A stretch of DNA of 24,240 nucleotides. It comes from DASXZH01 sp036502005 (GTDB taxonomy: Bacteria > Armatimonadota > Fimbriimonadia > Fimbriimonadales > Fimbriimonadaceae). Positions 15,968-23,144 of the stretch are shown here, one piece after another. The first letter of the stretch is position 1; every line of letters begins with the position of its first letter. Made by a program: the position numbers and the translations under genes. The DNA lies in contig DASXZH010000063.1 of the NCBI GenBank assembly GCA_036502005.1, positions 1-24,240 of the forward strand, written 5' to 3'. Under the pieces are notes generated by a model. That model had not been told where the DNA came from and did not search any database. It was given only the letters and a program-made list of their open reading frames with translations.

Positions 15968-16294
15968 TCAAATTTTACTTGATCGAAGATCCGACAAAAT
16001 GTCATCTATAGTGCCTTTTAGTTTTGGATCCTGAGATAGGGGCTTTAACGCATGTTCCAGATCCTCAAGCATCACGCTTCTTTGGTCGTTGTACATTTTG
16101 ACCAATGCCGCGTAGTCTTCTTCGAGCTTCTTTATTTTATTAGCTCTTGCTTCGCTAAGTGTCTGGGTGTCGTGCAAGAGGTTTTGAAGATGTTCGATTG
16201 TGGGTTCGTGGGGGTTACTTGGAGTCATGCCCGATCCTACCGCTTTTTTGAACAACGACGCACGTCTGAGTTTCGCTGCCAACTTTTCAAGCAA
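15968..16294 (-). CDS. small coiled-coil protein of unknown function
   Basis: The reading frame gives 108 aa from a TTG start, mostly helical and charged (LSEARANKIKKLEEDYAALVKMYNDQRSVMLEDLEHAL), fitting a coiled coil. An ATG at 16228 (MTPSNPHEP) has AGGA about 8 nt upstream and may be the true start, giving 86 aa. However, the frame stays open and protein-like upstream (NDPRFALLEKLAAKLRRASLF), up to the stop of the PIN gene, so a longer form is possible. It follows the PIN-domain gene with only a short gap on the same strand, so the two are probably co-transcribed. No family is recognised. Confidence 0.5.
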   Translation of the reverse strand: MLEKLAAKLRRASLFKKAVGSGMTPSNPHEPTIEHLQNLLHDTQTLSEARANKIKKLEEDYAALVKMYNDQRSVMLEDLEHALKPLSQDPKLKGTIDDILSDLRSSKI

Positions 16295-16326
16295 AGCGAA
16301 CCTTGGGTCGTTCCTGATTCGGCCAT

Positions 16327-16950
16327 TTAGCCTTCCTCTTCTCGCATTGCTTCGGCCAGCTCCAAGCCGAGCTGTTTTACGGCCAGCTTGACGTTCTGAG
16401 GCAAGTTAAATACCTCAGCTGGATAGCGAAGCTCCTGCGGCGGTTTGTAAGCTTTCAAGAGCTTTTGCGACGATGCCAAAATATGCTTGCATCGCAGTCG
16501 AATTCCAACGTCGTCTGACAAAACGTAGTACTTGGACTGAGACCCACCTGACGCATCCATGATTGCAGCGATAAACCGCTCGTCAGGACCATGAACTCGA
16601 AACCTGTTGCCAGCGCGAGTTATATCATTTGACTCTGGCCAATAATATTCAAGGCAAGTTTCGCCCGAAAGGATCTTTCGTTTCCTCGGGCTATCGTCCG
16701 CGTCTTCCAGGTAATCCAAGAGCATTTTTGCCCGTTTTCTTTGACCGCTGCTATAGTGTTCGTCCTTTATTGCTTCTAACTCACAAACGATAGGTGTCGT
16801 TATAACAAAACGGCCCTGAGTCGCTCCTTCTGGCCAAAACTTTTCAGGTGTTTCCAAGAACTTGAAAAGAGTGATTATTTGAGTGTCTACAAAGATTTGT
16901 GGGGCTTGTTCCCATTGTTCGTGATCCATCGTTAAAGTTGGGCTCCTCAC
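16327..16950 (-). CDS. PIN-domain protein (predicted ribonuclease)
   Basis: A 207-aa protein with the acidic pattern of PIN nucleases: D22 (IFVDTQII), E57 (CELEAI), D123 (GPDERFIAAIMDA), and D146/D147 (VLSDDVGIRLRC). It resembles the larger PIN domains of the PhoH-associated/PIN_4 type more than the short VapC toxins. A metal-dependent RNase in the cytoplasm is expected. The frame opens with GTG (MRSPTLT), but the ATG at 16929 (MDHEQ) has AGGAG upstream and may be used. The coiled-coil gene follows in an apparent operon. It does not look like a standard antitoxin, so a toxin-antitoxin role is open. Confidence 0.75.
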   Translation of the reverse strand: MRSPTLTMDHEQWEQAPQIFVDTQIITLFKFLETPEKFWPEGATQGRFVITTPIVCELEAIKDEHYSSGQRKRAKMLLDYLEDADDSPRKRKILSGETCLEYYWPESNDITRAGNRFRVHGPDERFIAAIMDASGGSQSKYYVLSDDVGIRLRCKHILASSQKLLKAYKPPQELRYPAEVFNLPQNVKLAVKQLGLELAEAMREEEG

Positions 16951-17005
16951 ACTTCAAGACGATACAAGTCCACTTTTAGACAGTTAGTGGGCGGGAACGT
17001 TTGTG

Positions 17006-17020
17006 ACGATAAGTTATCGT
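17006..17020. promoter_or_regulatory. 15-bp palindrome upstream of the PIN gene
   Basis: ACGATAA-G-TTATCGT is a perfect inverted repeat around one base, 56 bp upstream of the GTG of the PIN gene. It has the size and symmetry of an operator. The regulator is unknown; the small Xre protein at 15680 is one candidate. Confidence 0.4.
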
Positions 17021-17253
17021 GAGAATTTCTTACCTCGTGCTTAGATTAGGTGGCAGCCCACCTTTTCATCTCAAAAAACCTGGTTTAGATGCGGCGGCAA
17101 AAATTCTTGAAATTCTTTTTGCCTTTTTGAAAGCCGCGAAAGATAACTATAAACATGCAGTCAAGAAAGCTAAATCTTTCAGTGGGCGATGTTCAAATGA
17201 TTGCGGGAGTTACTCGTAGCTCTCGCTTTCAATACTTGTCCGATTTGGCTGCT

Positions 17254-17826
17254 TCGACTCCACTCGTCTCCCCTCGACTCCATTTATCTCATCTCTACTC
17301 TTTTCTTTTCAACTCACCTCAACTTACTTTCCGAATCATCCAGTTTCTGTTCACCTTTTCGTCTCGGCTCGGCTCGGAGAGCCACAACTCCACTACCAGC
17401 GCAATTTTTAGCACAGATTTTCACCTCGACTCGACTCTGCTCAACTTAACTCAACTCATCTCGACTCGATTCGCCTCAATTCAACTCAACTTACTCTGCC
17501 ACCCAAAATCATTTTCCTTTTTCTACTCGACTCGACGCGCCTCACTGCGACTATACGCCATTCCACTCTATGCTGCGCGACTCAACTCAACTTTCACTTA
17601 TCCATCCATTTCTTGCCCAAATCACATAAGTTTTCGCCTCCACTCAACTCGTCGCCATGCTGCTCGACTCTGCTCGACTCAAGTCGTCTCCACGCGCCTC
17701 CTCTCATCTCAACTTCCAATATTTCCGCCCATTTCGCCAATCGCAACAGTTTTCCCCTCATCTCACCTCCCCTCTACTCGCCTCACCTCGGCTCGCCTCA
17801 CCTCGTTTCTGCTCGATTCAACTCAT
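17254..17826. repeat. blocks of degenerate CTCNN pentamer repeats, pyrimidine-rich on plus strand
   Basis: The 927-bp gap between the PIN gene and the next operon is dominated by a strict 5-bp period. Examples are 17425-17494 (14 in-phase pentamers such as CTCGA, CTCAA, CTTAA) and 17757-17826 (14 units such as CTCAC, CTCGC, CTCGG); other blocks are near 17256-17330, 17361-17395, 17521-17600 and 17641-17715. The blocks are separated by 25-40 bp stretches that resemble each other: a CCAAATC-like start and a TTTTC-n-CCTC-like end (for example 17601-17640 and 17716-17757). Successive later blocks are about 116 bp apart, so there is a higher-order repeat. The plus strand is almost free of G over long runs. 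Frames open through it because the repeat rarely makes stop codons. The part at 16951-17253 shows only the palindrome at 17006. Confidence 0.85.
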
Positions 17827-17877
17827 CAATCTATTGCTTGATCAAATAAAAACAAACAACCAAACAAGGAAAACTCT

Positions 17878-18474
17878 ATGAACACATCATTACAACCTAC
17901 AAAACTGACATTTACCATCGAAGGCATTTCGCCGTACTCTTCCTCCCGCTATCACGGAGAGCCACAACAAACCTCAGAAGACGCGGGGCACTACGATGAT
18001 CGCACCTGGCGGGACAAATGCACCTATGTAGACGGGAAATGTGTGATCCCCATCGCCGCCTTCCATAACTGTTTGTGCGATGCTGCTGGAAGGATCACAT
18101 CTACCATTCCAGGTACTCGCGGTCAGCGTTATAAGGGAAGATTCGAACAAGGCGTCTACTTTCGAGATGCACCAGTTCTTAAAAACCCACTGACTCTTGA
18201 ACCGTATACACGAGATAACATCATTTCCGTAAAGCTGCTTCAAAACTCGGATGGAAAACGAGGAAGTGGTACCCGAGTTCCTCGGACATTCCCGATTGCA
18301 TATAAGTGGGAGGCGGACATTGAAATGGAACTTCTCGACCCTCAGCTTACGGAAGACATCGTGCGAGATTGTGTCGAGAAAGCAGGCATGTATATAGGTC
18401 TCGGTCGTTGGCGGCCTCAAAACAGGGGTTCAAACGGACGTTTTCAAGTTAAGAAGTGGCAATGGCCGAGTTAA
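17878..18474 (+). CDS. phage-type conserved hypothetical protein
   Basis: A 198-aa protein with a good Shine-Dalgarno (AAGGA, 17866-17870, 7 nt before ATG) and an A-rich leader, a start style typical of phage genes and unlike the sugar genes. The sequence has a KLTFTIEGISPYSSSRYHG opening, IPIAAFHNCLCDAAGRI, and an ending VGxGRWRPQN-like segment (YIGLGRWRPQNRG, then NGRFQVKKW). I have the impression of a phage family whose ending 'G-x-G-x-x-R-P-x-x-G' resembles RAMP/Cas7-like glycine loops; this is from memory and weak. It overlaps the start of the GIY-YIG gene by 13-19 nt, so the two are translationally coupled. No function can be assigned. Confidence 0.65.
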   Translation: MNTSLQPTKLTFTIEGISPYSSSRYHGEPQQTSEDAGHYDDRTWRDKCTYVDGKCVIPIAAFHNCLCDAAGRITSTIPGTRGQRYKGRFEQGVYFRDAPVLKNPLTLEPYTRDNIISVKLLQNSDGKRGSGTRVPRTFPIAYKWEADIEMELLDPQLTEDIVRDCVEKAGMYIGLGRWRPQNRGSNGRFQVKKWQWPS

Positions 18475-18923
18475 TCTCTGGCTACGTATACGTCACGCAG
18501 GCACTCGACCATCCCAACCACATCAAGGTTGGATGGTCGAAATGTCCCGTTAAACGTGTCAAGCAGGGCGTAGGTGCGTGGACACTGCCGCAGGCTTTGA
18601 TTCTCTATTTTCCTGGAACGCAACAGGACGAGCGCGCCCTTCATAAACAGCTTTGTAATTTTGGTGCAGGCAAGAAGGAGTTATTTTCGAAGGAAAGCAT
18701 TCCTGCTCTTGAGACAGTTCTGGATTCAAAACCTGAACTGCTTAGACATACGCCATGGATCAGTAAACCAAGCGAAGGGCCAGTTCAAGAAATAAAGACA
18801 CCTGAACTATGGATTCCGAACGCTATCAAGAAGGGATCGAAGAGCGAACAACAGTCTGTGTCATCAGATCAACCTCAATTATTTATTCCCAACAGAGAAA
18901 TCCCTAAAACACAGTTGAAATAA
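18456..18923 (+). CDS. GIY-YIG/T5orf172-like nuclease domain protein
   Basis: The 155-aa frame starts at GTG; the ATG at 18462 (MAELISGYVYV) is the more likely start. Residues ~6-90 fit the T5orf172/Mug113 branch of the GIY-YIG fold: GYVYVTQ (strand with the two Tyr), HIKVGWSKCPVKRVKQ (the Ile-Lys-Val-Gly and Arg step), LILYFPGTQQDERALHKQLCNF (Glu and His) and KKELFSKE. This type is common in phages and mobile DNA as a nicking or binding module. The Pro/Lys-rich tail (about 100-155) has no clear domain and contains a repeated 'LWIPNAIK/LFIPNREI' segment. It forms an operon with the preceding gene. Confidence 0.75.
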   Translation: MAMAELISGYVYVTQALDHPNHIKVGWSKCPVKRVKQGVGAWTLPQALILYFPGTQQDERALHKQLCNFGAGKKELFSKESIPALETVLDSKPELLRHTPWISKPSEGPVQEIKTPELWIPNAIKKGSKSEQQSVSSDQPQLFIPNREIPKTQLK

Positions 18924-18932
18924 GCTTTGGAA

Positions 18933-21239
18933 TCATATCGTCGGGTCTAACTCGCCCTCTGAAAGAGCCGTTGTGGCCTCCTTTGTAGCGATCATTACTG
19001 ATAGCACAGCAGTTCTTTTTCGTTCTTCCCTTTCTGCGTTTTCGCTTGCCATCTCCTGAATCTGCTCAGTCGTATCGTCAACAATTTCGTTCGGACGGGC
19101 GAGATTCTGTTGGTCTTGATAGTAAAGAAGCGAGTGCATAGCGAGCCAAATTTCATAACGACTCCTAAACGATTCTGCTAAGCTCGGATCCCGCACCTCA
19201 AAGGCAAAGTGTTTAGCTTGAAACGCGGGGAATTGCGTGTTGTAATAGATCAGAAGCACTCCCTCAGACATTTCTGCGCTTGAGGCCACGGCTGATGTGT
19301 CTTCGGGCCAATTCAGAGTAATCCAGTTCTCATCTTGCGGCTCAACGGGGATTATCTCAAATTGTGGCATGGTAGTTCGTCTGTCCGACTCCCTTGCTGG
19401 GGGTGGGGCATTTATCGAATATGATCTTTCGTCAGAAAGCGTCGGCAGTCCTACTCGCCTGAGTTCAACTCTTAAATTTCCACGACTGTCCAATTCGGTG
19501 CCGTCTTGGCAAAGAAGCCCAACTCGCATCCGACCATGTTTTAGTGGTGTAGCGCCCACAATGACGAGCCCATTACCGTTCGCCACCATTATTTGAATCT
19601 GGCTCCGTTCGGGGTCCTGATTAAAATATGTGCTGCTCGCATCGGTATCAATGCGGAGATAGCGCCGTTGCCCAGGGAAGAACGATATCTCACGATCTTC
19701 GTCAACTGCGAACTTAACATAAGTTGGGGGTTCGTTGATCTCGATCAGTGGCAACGGGGGTCTCGGTGAACGTGGCGAACGAGGGGGCCTTGATGTGTCA
19801 CCTCGAGAGTCAGCTTCACCACCGCTCCTGACGAAATCAAATCCTTGAAGTCGAAGTAGTCGAGAAACTTCCGAGCGCATTTTCTCGGCGGCAGATTCAT
19901 CCCGCTCGCGGCGAGAATGATCTTTAGCGTCCTTGTTTACTTGCTCCAGGTCGGTGTCACTCTTAAGAACTTCAATTAACTCTTGAATTATTAAGTTACG
20001 AACAGCCCCCGCCCGCGCTTCTTCTCGGTTGGAAACAAACAATAGTCGTTTGGCCGCTGCGGATAGACCATCACAGTTTATGTGGCATATCAACCGATTC
20101 ACCAGAAATGGTAGCTCAGCATCCTTTCTAATCAAAGATTGCGGAAACTCGGCGTGGTTCTGGCCGTTGCTTGTCAGAATGATTGGTCTATAGGCGTTCA
20201 CAAAAGCCGATGAGGGCCTCTTGTTTGTTGAAGTTGGCGCCTCAAGGACCCAATATTCGATCCCGATTCTTCCGAAATCTCCGAGGCCCGCATAAAACAT
20301 CGGCATATGATGCGCAAGGGTGGGCCCTCTGCCGTCACCATCATCCAAGGCACCGTTAAGTGCATTTCTTGAACCTTTAATAACTCGGTTCCACCCATGA
20401 ACCTTGTTAACGAGCCAGACAGGCATGACGGGATCAAATAGAACTTGATTTAGCAAGCCATAGACGCTGCTTGGCCCAAGTGGAGAAACATAAGCGTCCA
20501 AGTCATATCCAAAGTGCTTACATAACGTGCCACTTGGAAACAGATCAGTTGGCTCTGCCGTAAGAACTCCACCACTATCACCGAGCCACACATAATGCCC
20601 AGTCTTATATAGTTCTGGATCAAGATCTAAGTATTTAACGAGAGTAAATCCGATCGGACCATCAGATCCGCGCCTGCTTGCAATGAAACATAGTTCGCAA
20701 GCGGCAAGAGTGCTGGATCCACCCTGCCCAAAGGTCCCTGCGAGATAATGTTTTTGAAGCTTATTATCTTCGCTTAAGCTCAAAATGGTGTTTGACATAT
20801 CTTGCGGAAGGATGCCGATTCCCGTATCCCTCACACTTACCAATCTCCGTTCGCGGGAGTCGCCTTCCTCAAGTGTGACCGTAACGCGCTGGGCAAGTGA
20901 ACGTCGTTGAGTTGCGGTTAAACCGCTTAACCCTTGTTCGGGAACGCCAAGCCAAGCCACTCCAGCATCTTTAGGGTTTGAACAAGTCGGAATTCCGCTG
21001 TGCCGCTCATGTTCGAGTTCCAGTACACCATCGATTCCATTCGTCAGACGCTCCACAAGTGAGCGGCCAGGATCACCCGATGCTTCAATAGTGCCCCGAT
21101 TGTTTCGGCGCCCAAACGGAGTCCATGATAAAGTCTCGGGATTCGAAGCTTCGTATTGGCCAATAGCTGTTAGAGCTTGCGCAATTGTTTGGGCGTCAAG
21201 CAAAGCCTTAAAGAGTTCATTGCTGTTCAACGGGGTCAT
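18933..21239 (-). CDS. large GHKL (HSP90/MutL-type) ATPase, probable defence protein
   Basis: A 768-aa protein with the Bergerat ATP-binding fold at ~55-190: N-box SLVERLTNGIDG (E63, N67, D70), G1 box VRDTGIGI (D138, G140, G142) and G2 box GTFGQGGSST (168-177). The part after it (200-420) may be a transducer-like domain with a basic helical region (KDHSRRERDESAAEKMR). A Ser/Arg/Pro-rich linker (RPPRSPRSPRPPLP) then leads to a beta-rich C-terminal domain and a helical end. GHKL ATPases of this kind accompany DNA methyltransferases in restriction-modification-like clusters related to MORC proteins. Its start overlaps the methyltransferase stop by 23 nt, so translation is coupled. Expected role: ATP-dependent recognition or gating step acting on unmodified DNA. 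No nuclease motif is visible in it. Confidence 0.85.
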   Translation of the reverse strand: MTPLNSNELFKALLDAQTIAQALTAIGQYEASNPETLSWTPFGRRNNRGTIEASGDPGRSLVERLTNGIDGVLELEHERHSGIPTCSNPKDAGVAWLGVPEQGLSGLTATQRRSLAQRVTVTLEEGDSRERRLVSVRDTGIGILPQDMSNTILSLSEDNKLQKHYLAGTFGQGGSSTLAACELCFIASRRGSDGPIGFTLVKYLDLDPELYKTGHYVWLGDSGGVLTAEPTDLFPSGTLCKHFGYDLDAYVSPLGPSSVYGLLNQVLFDPVMPVWLVNKVHGWNRVIKGSRNALNGALDDGDGRGPTLAHHMPMFYAGLGDFGRIGIEYWVLEAPTSTNKRPSSAFVNAYRPIILTSNGQNHAEFPQSLIRKDAELPFLVNRLICHINCDGLSAAAKRLLFVSNREEARAGAVRNLIIQELIEVLKSDTDLEQVNKDAKDHSRRERDESAAEKMRSEVSRLLRLQGFDFVRSGGEADSRGDTSRPPRSPRSPRPPLPLIEINEPPTYVKFAVDEDREISFFPGQRRYLRIDTDASSTYFNQDPERSQIQIMVANGNGLVIVGATPLKHGRMRVGLLCQDGTELDSRGNLRVELRRVGLPTLSDERSYSINAPPPARESDRRTTMPQFEIIPVEPQDENWITLNWPEDTSAVASSAEMSEGVLLIYYNTQFPAFQAKHFAFEVRDPSLAESFRSRYEIWLAMHSLLYYQDQQNLARPNEIVDDTTEQIQEMASENAEREERKRTAVLSVMIATKEATTALSEGELDPTI

Positions 21240-22182
21240 CCTCTACTAAGCCTGGAAAGCGTCCCCTTGATCCTTTAATATAATCCGAATCGGGTTCAAT
21301 AGAGACCCACTGGCGCTGCAACTTTTCCGCTGCCGCTCCAGTTGAGTTACTTCCTCCAAAGGGATCAAGAACCACATCGTTTTCGTCCGTAAGAAACTTT
21401 ATGAAAAACTCAGGGAGTGCCATGGGCATACGAGCAGGATGTAGCTGCAGTTTTTCCTTACGACAATAGCGCAGATATTCATCACTCGAAGTTGTATTAG
21501 GCATTCGCAGCACGTTCGAAGGGATCGACCCGCCGTTGTCTTTTAAGAAAGATTTCTCACCAACTCGGAACTGAGAGGGACGCTTTCCAGAGTTGTATTT
21601 CTTAGAGGATAGCAGCTGCTTCATGGCTTCGCTGTACTCTTGTAGAACCTTTCTATTGTCCGCTTTTGGTCGTGAGCTTTTTCCGAGCCACCATACGTTG
21701 GTATAGCTGTCGATTACGCGAATGCGTTGAACGTTAACCCACTCGATCGGCGACGGTAAACGGGTGGGATTGTGGCAAACAAACTGCTGACACAGATGAA
21801 GTTTAGCGGACTCTTGGAATTCGATCAACGATTTAAGAGCCAGAGTTGACATCGTTGGCTCTCCAGGCATCCAAGCATTTCCGAGTTCAATCACGATTGA
21901 GCCATCTTCAGTGAGAAGCTCCTTGAATAGTGGAGCGAACTCCTTCAGCCACTGCAAATACGCGTCACCTTGGAGGTTGCCATATTTCTTCTTCTTATTT
22001 AGAGGAAACGGGGGAGAAGTGAAGATTAGCTGGACTTTTCCCTTAAGAGCATCGAGAACATCCCCAGACAAAATTTCCTCCGACTTTCCTTGCAACATCG
22101 TTCCCAAAGCGGTTTGATACGCGGGGATGATGTGTTCGGGCAGTAAGGAATGTCGAGGTTGGAGCTGGGGTGCGGCCGCCAT
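21217..22182 (-). CDS. DNA methyltransferase, beta-class (N4-cytosine or N6-adenine)
   Basis: A 321-aa enzyme. Catalytic motif IV is TSPPF (55-59, in IFTSPPFPLNKKKKYGN) and the SAM-binding motif I is DPFGGSNSTGAAAE (273-286). With motif IV before motif I this is a beta-class amino-methyltransferase. The (S/T)PP(F/Y) form is typical of N4-cytosine enzymes, but N6-adenine cannot be excluded. It modifies host DNA at an unknown site. The long middle part (VCHNPTRLPSPIEWVNVQRIRV, WWLGKSSRPKADNR) is likely the target-recognition region. It is the first gene of the pair with the GHKL ATPase (23-nt overlap). The 109-bp gap to the Xre gene holds 11-bp-phased repeats that may control it. Confidence 0.9.
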   Translation of the reverse strand: MAAAPQLQPRHSLLPEHIIPAYQTALGTMLQGKSEEILSGDVLDALKGKVQLIFTSPPFPLNKKKKYGNLQGDAYLQWLKEFAPLFKELLTEDGSIVIELGNAWMPGEPTMSTLALKSLIEFQESAKLHLCQQFVCHNPTRLPSPIEWVNVQRIRVIDSYTNVWWLGKSSRPKADNRKVLQEYSEAMKQLLSSKKYNSGKRPSQFRVGEKSFLKDNGGSIPSNVLRMPNTTSSDEYLRYCRKEKLQLHPARMPMALPEFFIKFLTDENDVVLDPFGGSNSTGAAAEKLQRQWVSIEPDSDYIKGSRGRFPGLVEDDPVEQQ

Positions 22183-22229
22183 TTTGAAAACTATATTAGA
22201 GTCGTACGGTGGAAGGTGAACGATGCAAT

Positions 22230-22262
22230 ATTCGCGTGGTTTCCGCGTGTTTTCCGCGCATC
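22230..22262. promoter_or_regulatory. three CGCG-type repeats phased at 11 bp before the methyltransferase
   Basis: TTCGCGTGG, TTCCGCGTG and TTCCGCGCA share their CGCG cores at 22233, 22244 and 22255, a step of 11 bp (one helical turn). They lie about 50 bp upstream of the methyltransferase start. A palindrome TGGCGCCA follows at 22263-22270. The layout fits sites for a small controller protein such as the Xre protein just upstream. Confidence 0.5.
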
Positions 22263-22291
22263 TGGCGCCAACCTTTCAAGGAGCCGCGACC

Positions 22292-22537
22292 TTAGCTGTT
22301 CTCTTCGGCCGTTGCCAAGCGCATCATTTCGACAGGGTCTAAGCCCAACGCCTTCGCGATATCGACCAGCTCCGCAACATCGATACCTCTTTCATTAGAT
22401 TCAATCAAATGGATAGTCATTTCATGCCAGGTAAGGCGTCGGGATAACTCCCTCTGAGACCATCCGAGCTTTTGCCGCTGATCGGCTATTAGCGTCGCGA
22501 TTTTCTCCCGTTCCCGCCTTATGGCCGTCTTCCGCAC
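22292..22537 (-). CDS. Xre-family helix-turn-helix regulator (controller-like)
   Basis: An 81-aa protein starting at GTG, almost wholly a Cro/CI-type domain: REREKIATLIADQRQKLGWS, QRELSRRL, THLIE-type recognition helix (EMTIHLIESNERGIDVAELVDIAKALGLDPVEM). Size and place, directly upstream of a methyltransferase on the same strand, fit a restriction-modification controller protein. It may bind the 11-bp-phased repeats in the gap and time the methyltransferase/ATPase operon. Confidence 0.85.
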   Translation of the reverse strand: MRKTAIRREREKIATLIADQRQKLGWSQRELSRRLTWHEMTIHLIESNERGIDVAELVDIAKALGLDPVEMMRLATAEENS

Positions 22538-22557
22538 GAATCAGCCTGCAATAATGG

Positions 22558-22578
22558 GTGCTCGATTATTTCGAGCAC
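22558..22578. promoter_or_regulatory. inverted repeat between divergent Xre and PDZ genes
   Basis: GTGCTCGA-TTATT-TCGAGCAC is a perfect 8-bp-arm inverted repeat in the 58-bp divergent gap. It is too close to both starts to be a terminator, so an operator for one or both genes is more likely. Confidence 0.55.
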
Positions 22579-22595
22579 TTGTGTTAGACTAAGGC

Positions 22596-23027
22596 ATGGT
22601 TGGTTCGGGAATGCCTGCTCTAATAGTTTTTGCTATTGCCACGTTTATCGTGGCAGCCGTTATTGGACTTATTGTCGCAGGACTTTGGAAGAAGGAAAGT
22701 GGTCAATTTGCTTTTTGGTTGGTGTGCGCGGCAGGGGCAGGTCTCTTCTTAGCTTTCAGAAAGAGCCCCGCTGGGCTTGGCGTTCAATACGATCCGACTC
22801 CAGCAGGAGCGTTCATCACAAATGTGGTTCCTGGCTCGACTGCGGATCAATACAACCTCAAAGTCGGAATGTCTATCGTTAGAGTTGACAATGCTAATTT
22901 GACGGAAAATACGGAGTTATCGTCGATTGTCGCCCGCCATCACCCAGGAGATGTGTTGCATTTAGCAGTCATGACCTCGAGCGGTCTTTACTCCATGGAT
23001 GTGGTGTTGGGAGTTAAAGATTTCTAA
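22596..23027 (+). CDS. small membrane protein with PDZ domain
   Basis: A 143-aa protein. Two transmembrane helices come first (about 8-30 and 37-53), joined by a short KKESGQ loop. A PDZ-like fold follows (about 58-140): GLGVQYDP (carboxylate-loop-like), AFITNVVPGSTADQYNLKVGMSIVRVDNANL, and HPGDVLHLAVM. No protease part is present, so it probably acts as a scaffold or sensor at the membrane. An ATG at 22611 (MPALIVF) is an alternative start. It is divergent from the Xre regulator. Its link with the defence genes is positional only. Confidence 0.75.
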   Translation: MVGSGMPALIVFAIATFIVAAVIGLIVAGLWKKESGQFAFWLVCAAGAGLFLAFRKSPAGLGVQYDPTPAGAFITNVVPGSTADQYNLKVGMSIVRVDNANLTENTELSSIVARHHPGDVLHLAVMTSSGLYSMDVVLGVKDF

Positions 23028-23070
23028 ACGCTTTTACAGCCTACACCGTTATAAAAGCCGAACGGTTTAG

Positions 23071-23144
23071 TATAATAACTGTGCTGCGAATCGCTCCTTC
23101 GGGAGACGCAAGCATATAGGGCGACCACGGTCGCAACGGTTCAC
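23071..23144 (+). promoter_or_regulatory. promoter and structured leader of the AIPR-like gene
   Basis: TATAAT at 23071-23076 is followed by a leader with two hairpins: CTCC-TTCG-GGAG (23094-23105, stable UUCG tetraloop) and GCGACC-AC-GGTCGC (23121-23134). The second ends 10 bp before the ATG, where no Shine-Dalgarno is seen. Such folding next to the start could limit translation, as expected for a toxic defence gene; this is inference. Confidence 0.5.

Noticed and set aside
17019..17219. 66-aa frame starting at a GTG just after the 17006 palindrome
   Set aside because: Plausible composition, but no ribosome site, no family resemblance and it runs into the repeat region. It cannot be supported.
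17254..17826. CRISPR array
   Set aside because: Blocks and spacers alternate, but the repeated part is degenerate, spacers resemble each other, and no cas genes are nearby.
17155..17881. Long plus-strand frames rich in Leu, Ser, Thr and Arg through the pentamer array
   Set aside because: Several overlapping frames are open at once because CTC-based pentamers rarely form stop codons. The peptides only mirror the repeat, and no start signal supports them.
18933..22537. BREX, DISARM or Dnd system
   Set aside because: No PglZ, DrmA/B helicase or DndC/D/E-like gene is seen. The methyltransferase and GHKL ATPase alone do not define these systems.
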